Position numbers and translations under genes: made by a program. A stretch of DNA of 64,000 nt from Arthrobacter sp. Soil764 (GTDB lineage Bacteria; Actinomycetota; Actinomycetes; Actinomycetales; Micrococcaceae), in assembly GCF_001428075.1 (NCBI RefSeq), contig NZ_LMSI01000021.1, forward strand, positions 1,236-65,235, read 5' to 3'. Of this stretch, positions 60,252-64,000 are shown piece after piece; the first letter of the stretch is position 1; each line of letters begins with the position of its first letter. The notes under the pieces are model-generated. The model saw nothing but the letters and a program-made list of their open reading frames with translations, did no database searches and had not been told where the DNA came from.

Positions 60252-61328
60252 GTGCGTAAATTGCAGACTTTGGTTGCCGCCGCCGTCGCCGTCACCCTCC
60301 TCGCCGGATGCGGTGGCGGTTCCACTCCACCAACGTCAACGGGGGAAGCAACCGGCGCTCCGGCAGGTGGGTCCGGGGACACTTTGGTTGTCTATACCAA
60401 CTCCAACGGAGAGGGCCGGGGCGACTGGCTGGCCGGCAAGGCGGCCGAGGCCGGATTCAAGATTGAGATCGTGGGGGCCGGCGGCGCCGATGCCACCAAC
60501 AAACTCATTGCCGAGAAGAACAATCCCATTGCGGACGTGGCGTTCGGCCTGAACAACATGTACTTCTCTCAAATCAAGAACGAGGGAGCATTAGAGGCCT
60601 ACCAGCCTGCCTGGGCCGGTGACGTGGACAAGGGACTTGCCGACGGGGAGACGTACTGGCCCCTGGTGAAGCAGGCCATCCTCCTCGGCTACAACTCTGA
60701 CAAGTTCACCAAAGAAGCAGCACCGAAGGACTGGACCGACCTGTGGACCAAGGACGAGTTCAAGGACCGTTATGAAAGGGTCACGGGCCTGGGGACCGCC
60801 ACAGCCCAGTTGGTCTTTGCCGGCATCCTCTCCCGGTACCGGGACGACTCCGGTGATTTGGGTATCTCGGACGACGGTTGGAAGCAGGTTGAGCAGTACT
60901 TCAAGAACGGCAGTCCCGCCGTTGCGAAAACTGACCTGTTTGCCCGCATCGCGTCCGGCGAAGTGGACATGGGCCAGATGCCGTCCTCGATCATCGCGGA
61001 GCGCGAAAAGTCCTTCAAGGTGAACGTCGACACGGTCATCCCAACCGTTGGCGTCCCGCTGGCGGTGGAGCAGATCGCACTGGTGAAGGGCACCAAGAAG
61101 AAGGAGCAGGCGCAGAAATTCATCGACTGGTTCGGCAGCGCCGAGGTTCAGGGCGAGTTCGCCCAAAAGTTCAATTCCATGCCCGTCAACAAGGCGGCCC
61201 AGGCAAAAGCAAACCCCGACGTGGTGGGCTTCTTCGCCGACCTTAAGCAGCAGGATATCGACTGGGGCTTCGTCCAGAAGAACATGGGTGCCTGGGTGGA
61301 GAAGATCGAGCTCGAATACATGACGTAG
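60252..61328 (+). CDS. ABC transporter substrate-binding lipoprotein (family 6; Fe3+/thiamine/phosphonate-type)
   Basis: A 358-residue extracytoplasmic binding protein. Lipobox LLAGC after LQTLVAAAVAVTLLAG. The mature part has DTLVVYTNSNGEG, DATNKLIAEKNNPIADVAFG, WPLVKQAILLGYNSDKF and PKDWTDLWTKDEFKDRYERV, the family-6 (SBP_bac_6) layout used for ferric ions, thiamine or 2-aminoethylphosphonate. The GTG 60252 is the start. It is followed by a cognate ATPase and a two-domain permease, so it belongs to an import system. The ligand cannot be determined here. Confidence 0.88.
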   Translation: MRKLQTLVAAAVAVTLLAGCGGGSTPPTSTGEATGAPAGGSGDTLVVYTNSNGEGRGDWLAGKAAEAGFKIEIVGAGGADATNKLIAEKNNPIADVAFGLNNMYFSQIKNEGALEAYQPAWAGDVDKGLADGETYWPLVKQAILLGYNSDKFTKEAAPKDWTDLWTKDEFKDRYERVTGLGTATAQLVFAGILSRYRDDSGDLGISDDGWKQVEQYFKNGSPAVAKTDLFARIASGEVDMGQMPSSIIAEREKSFKVNVDTVIPTVGVPLAVEQIALVKGTKKKEQAQKFIDWFGSAEVQGEFAQKFNSMPVNKAAQAKANPDVVGFFADLKQQDIDWGFVQKNMGAWVEKIELEYMT

Positions 61329-61376
61329 CCTGCCCTGCCAGCCCGCCGTTTCCGCGTTCCATCAGACAGGTATGCC

Positions 61377-62441
61377 ATGATCCGCTTGGAAAACATTGAA
61401 GTTACCTTTGGCGGTTTCACCGCCATTCCGCACCTGGACCTGCATGTCCGGCCCGGCGAGTTCTTTACCCTCCTGGGACCCTCCGGTTGCGGAAAGACGA
61501 CGGCGCTGCGCACCCTGGCCGGCTTCATCCAGCCGTCCAGGGGTACGGTCCGTGTCGACGGCAAGGATGTGACCCGCCTTCCCAGCGATAAGCGGCAGGT
61601 GGGCATGGTGTTCCAGAACTATGCCCTGTTCCCGAGCATGAGTGTCTGGGAAAACATCGCCTTCGGACTCCGGGTCCGGAAGGAAAAACCGGCAGACAGC
61701 GACCGTCTTGTGCGGGACATCGCACGGCGTGTGGAACTAAGCGATGAACAGCTGGCGAAGAACGTGGCGGAGCTGTCCGGCGGCCAGCAGCAGCGGGTTG
61801 CCGTTGCGCGGGCCCTGGTGCTGCGGCCAAAAATCCTGCTGCTGGACGAGCCGCTGTCCAATCTTGACGCCAAGCTCCGCCACCAGCTGCGCCAGCAGCT
61901 CAAGGACCTGCAAAGCGAGTTCGGCATCACTACCGTCTACGTCACCCATGACCAGGACGAGGCACTTGCCATGAGCGACCGCGTCGCGGTCTTCAACAAG
62001 GGCGTCATAGAGCAAGTGGGGACGCCGCAGGAAATATACGACCATGCGGCCACTGAATTTGTCTGCAATTTCATCGGCGACAGCTCCGCGCTTACACCTG
62101 ACTTTGTCTCGGAGGTCAACAGGCTCTCAGGCGCCGCTCTCAGCGCCGATGCCAAATCGTACCTTCGTGTGGAAAAGGCCTCGCTTGACCGGCCCGCCGG
62201 CGGGGGCACCGCCGTCGGGCTTCCCGCCACCGTTGTTTCCCGCACCTATCACGGCCTGCACAGCCGGTATGTGGTCCACAGCCACGGCGCGGACATCCGT
62301 CTCCTGGTCAGGGAAGACGGAAGCACTCACCCTGACTCCGGCACGGAAACAATCGTCTACGTCCAGCCTGAGCACATCCTCCAATACCATTCAGCAAGTG
62401 GAGTCGCACTGCGCCAGGACCAGGCGGTTGCGCTGCCATGA
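61377..62441 (+). CDS. ABC transporter ATP-binding protein (FbpC/PotA-type)
   Basis: A 354-residue ATPase. Walker A GPSGCGKTTAL near residue 36; MVFQNYALFPSMSVWENIAF Q-loop; signature ELSGGQQQRVAVARALVLRP; Walker B ILLLDEPLSNLDAKLRHQLR; and switch His in VYVTHDQDEALAMSDR. The C-terminal ~110 residues form a TOBE-like beta domain (TAVGLPATVVSRTYHGLHSR). The stop overlaps the permease start by 4 nt (ATGA). It serves the family-6 importer. Confidence 0.92.
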   Translation: MIRLENIEVTFGGFTAIPHLDLHVRPGEFFTLLGPSGCGKTTALRTLAGFIQPSRGTVRVDGKDVTRLPSDKRQVGMVFQNYALFPSMSVWENIAFGLRVRKEKPADSDRLVRDIARRVELSDEQLAKNVAELSGGQQQRVAVARALVLRPKILLLDEPLSNLDAKLRHQLRQQLKDLQSEFGITTVYVTHDQDEALAMSDRVAVFNKGVIEQVGTPQEIYDHAATEFVCNFIGDSSALTPDFVSEVNRLSGAALSADAKSYLRVEKASLDRPAGGGTAVGLPATVVSRTYHGLHSRYVVHSHGADIRLLVREDGSTHPDSGTETIVYVQPEHILQYHSASGVALRQDQAVALP

Positions 62442-64000
62442 GCACCAACACCACAGCGCGCAGCATGGGCCGATCACCCTTCGTCCTGGTGGTGGGCGTG
62501 GTCCTCACCTGGTTTATTGCCGCGTTCCTGGTATGGCCCAACGTCAACATCCTGATTGCCACCTTCTTTCCTGACGGGAGCTTTTCGGGCCGCGCCGCGG
62601 AGAAACTGTTTTCCTCGCAGCGGGCCATGAAGGCATTGGGCAACAGCTTCCTCCTGGCCGTGGCGCTGTCCATCACCGTCAACCTGGTGGGCGTCTTCAT
62701 TGTCCTGGTCACCCACTATTTCCGGATCAGGGGCTCGCGCATCCTCTTCCTGGGCTACGCCTCCACCTTCATCTACGGCGGCATCGTGTTGGCCGCCGGG
62801 TACAAATTCATCTATGGCGACAAGGGCATAGTCACCACACTGCTGGTCAAGCTGATCCCCGGAATGGACCCAGGGTGGTTCTCCGGGTTTTTCGCCGTCC
62901 TGGTGGTCATGACCTTTGCCACCACCACCAACCACATGCTGTTCGTCGCGAACGCGCTCAAGGGCATCGACTACCAGACCATCGAGGCCGCACGGAATCT
63001 TGGCGCTTCGACCTGGACCATCCTGCGGCGCATCGTCCTCCCCATGCTCAAGCCCACGCTGTTCTCCGTCACCATCCTGTCGTTCCTCACCGGCTTGGGC
63101 GCCTTGAGTGCCCCGCAGGTGCTCGGCGGCCGCGACTTCCAGACCATTACGCCGATGATCCTGACCTTCACCAACAGCCCCACCTCCAGGGACCTCGCGG
63201 CGCTGCTGGCGGTTATCCTGGGCGTAGCCACCATGCTGATGCTCGCCGTCATGTCCCGACTGGAGAAGGGTGGCACCTACTTCTCGGTGTCCAAGGTGTC
63301 CTCAGAGCTGCAGAAGCAGGACATCACCAACCCCGCAGCCAATGTGGCCGTACATGCCGTGGCATATCTCCTGTTTGCCATTTACACGCTCCCTGTGGCT
63401 TTGATCGTGCTGTACTCGTTCGCCGACGGCGCGGCCATTCAAACGGGACAGCTCTCGCTGGCCAACCTGACGCTGGACAACTATGTCCGCGTCCTCACCC
63501 AGCAGTCCGGGCTCCGTCCGTTCATTGTCAGTGTTGTGTACAGCGCCCTGGCCGCCGTCATCGCCGTGGGCGGCCTGCTCTTCGTGGCCCGGCTGCTGCA
63601 GAAATACAAAAACTGGGTGGCCTCGGCCTTCGAGTACCTGCTGCACATCCCGTGGATCCTGCCGTCCGCGCTGCTGGCCTTGGGCCTGATTGTCAGCTAC
63701 GACCACCCGAACCCCCTGGTGGGCGGAGCCGTGCTCACCGGAACAACCGTGATCCTGCTCATCGCCTTCGTCACCGTGAAGATTCCATTCACCCTCCGGA
63801 TGCTCAAGGCGTCCTTTGCCTCCGTGAACTCTTCACTGGAGGAGGCTGCTGCCATCATGGGCGCCAAGACCATGTACGTCTTTCGGCGAATCCTCCTGCC
63901 GCTGGTGCTCCCGGCCGCAGCAGCCATCACTGCCCTGAACTTCAACAGCCTCCTGGACGACTACGACACCGCCATCTTCCTGGCCCATCCGCTGGTACAG
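62438..64000 (+). CDS. ABC transporter permease, two-domain (FbpB-type), 3' end outside window
   Basis: The open frame runs from ATG 62438 to the window end, giving 521 residues of an unfinished protein. Two BPD-transport domains are visible: the first with EAA loop TIEAARNLGASTWTILRRIV near 185, the second with SLEEAAAIMGAKTMYVFRRI near 468, separated by a cytoplasmic linker at ~270-300. The double-domain form is usual for FbpB-like importers of ferric iron or thiamine. The protein is expected to end about 45 residues past the window. Confidence 0.88.
   Translation, partial: MSTNTTARSMGRSPFVLVVGVVLTWFIAAFLVWPNVNILIATFFPDGSFSGRAAEKLFSSQRAMKALGNSFLLAVALSITVNLVGVFIVLVTHYFRIRGSRILFLGYASTFIYGGIVLAAGYKFIYGDKGIVTTLLVKLIPGMDPGWFSGFFAVLVVMTFATTTNHMLFVANALKGIDYQTIEAARNLGASTWTILRRIVLPMLKPTLFSVTILSFLTGLGALSAPQVLGGRDFQTITPMILTFTNSPTSRDLAALLAVILGVATMLMLAVMSRLEKGGTYFSVSKVSSELQKQDITNPAANVAVHAVAYLLFAIYTLPVALIVLYSFADGAAIQTGQLSLANLTLDNYVRVLTQQSGLRPFIVSVVYSALAAVIAVGGLLFVARLLQKYKNWVASAFEYLLHIPWILPSALLALGLIVSYDHPNPLVGGAVLTGTTVILLIAFVTVKIPFTLRMLKASFASVNSSLEEAAAIMGAKTMYVFRRILLPLVLPAAAAITALNFNSLLDDYDTAIFLAHPLVQ

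Overview
The window looks like a chromosomal segment of a high-GC actinobacterium of the family Micrococcaceae, most likely Arthrobacter or Pseudarthrobacter. GC is high, third codon positions are strongly G/C, GTG starts are common, and the gene set fits: AdeR-type regulator with alanine dehydrogenase, mannitol PTS, WXG100 proteins, a Hanks-type kinase, and a 2-oxoacid dehydrogenase E1a-E1b-E2 operon. No rRNA, tRNA, CRISPR array, insertion sequence or prophage block was found. About 62 protein genes are packed on both strands, with many 1-4 nt overlaps and several strong hairpin terminators.

Layout. 1-373: tail of an amino-acid permease carrying a 121-bp-offset tandem duplication that shifts its reading frame. 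478-7017: gamma-glutamyltransferase, lactate dehydrogenase, a GNAT-AAA ATPase fusion, a flavodoxin, an HD hydrolase and GluQRS. 7018-11198: an Lrp regulator, a WXG100 fusion protein with its overlapping lipoprotein gene, and a second Lrp divergent from a LysE exporter. 11211-17095: a helical-repeat hypothetical, small proteins, malic enzyme with a CRP-like site upstream, a TetR regulator and an MFS carrier. 17216-23499: RraA, a DHA2 drug exporter behind a 23-bp dyad, a sugar porter, and a marR-MFS operon whose operator overlaps the marR start. 23682-29564: mannitol utilisation (tetR-mtlA-mtlD and divergent ptsI) around a TetR-type dyad abutting a CRP-like site. 29615-34694: an excisionase-type DNA-binding protein, an alpha/beta hydrolase, AdeR/Ald and an oxidoreductase.

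34816-40754: an oligopeptide ABC operon in the order permease, permease, fused double ATPase, binding protein. 41110-45590: TetR with a divergent FMN reductase, a GerMN-like lipoprotein, a PLP aminotransferase, a universal stress protein and a membrane-anchored hypothetical. 45618-51243: PAP2-type protein, 2-oxoacid dehydrogenase E2, E1b and E1a, and a HisC/aromatic aminotransferase. 51350-54596: a holin-fold membrane protein, a secreted GH25-like protein, and a WXG100-size protein coupled to an alpha/beta hydrolase. 54764-60083: purB, a histidine phosphatase, a Ser/Thr kinase coupled to a small Cys-containing protein, MarR, GNAT and a thioesterase. 60252-64000: a family-6 binding-protein ABC importer cut off by the window end.

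Functionally, the window links pyruvate/2-oxoacid metabolism (Ldh, malic enzyme, Ald, the dehydrogenase complex) with mannitol PTS uptake, amino-acid and peptide transport, and two separate loci that suggest type VII (WXG100) secretion substrates. The most unusual items are the WXG100 fusion/lipoprotein pair, the WXG100-hydrolase pair, the GNAT-AAA fusion, the frameshifting duplication and several well-formed regulatory dyads. All functions are inferred from sequence reading only; no database search was run.
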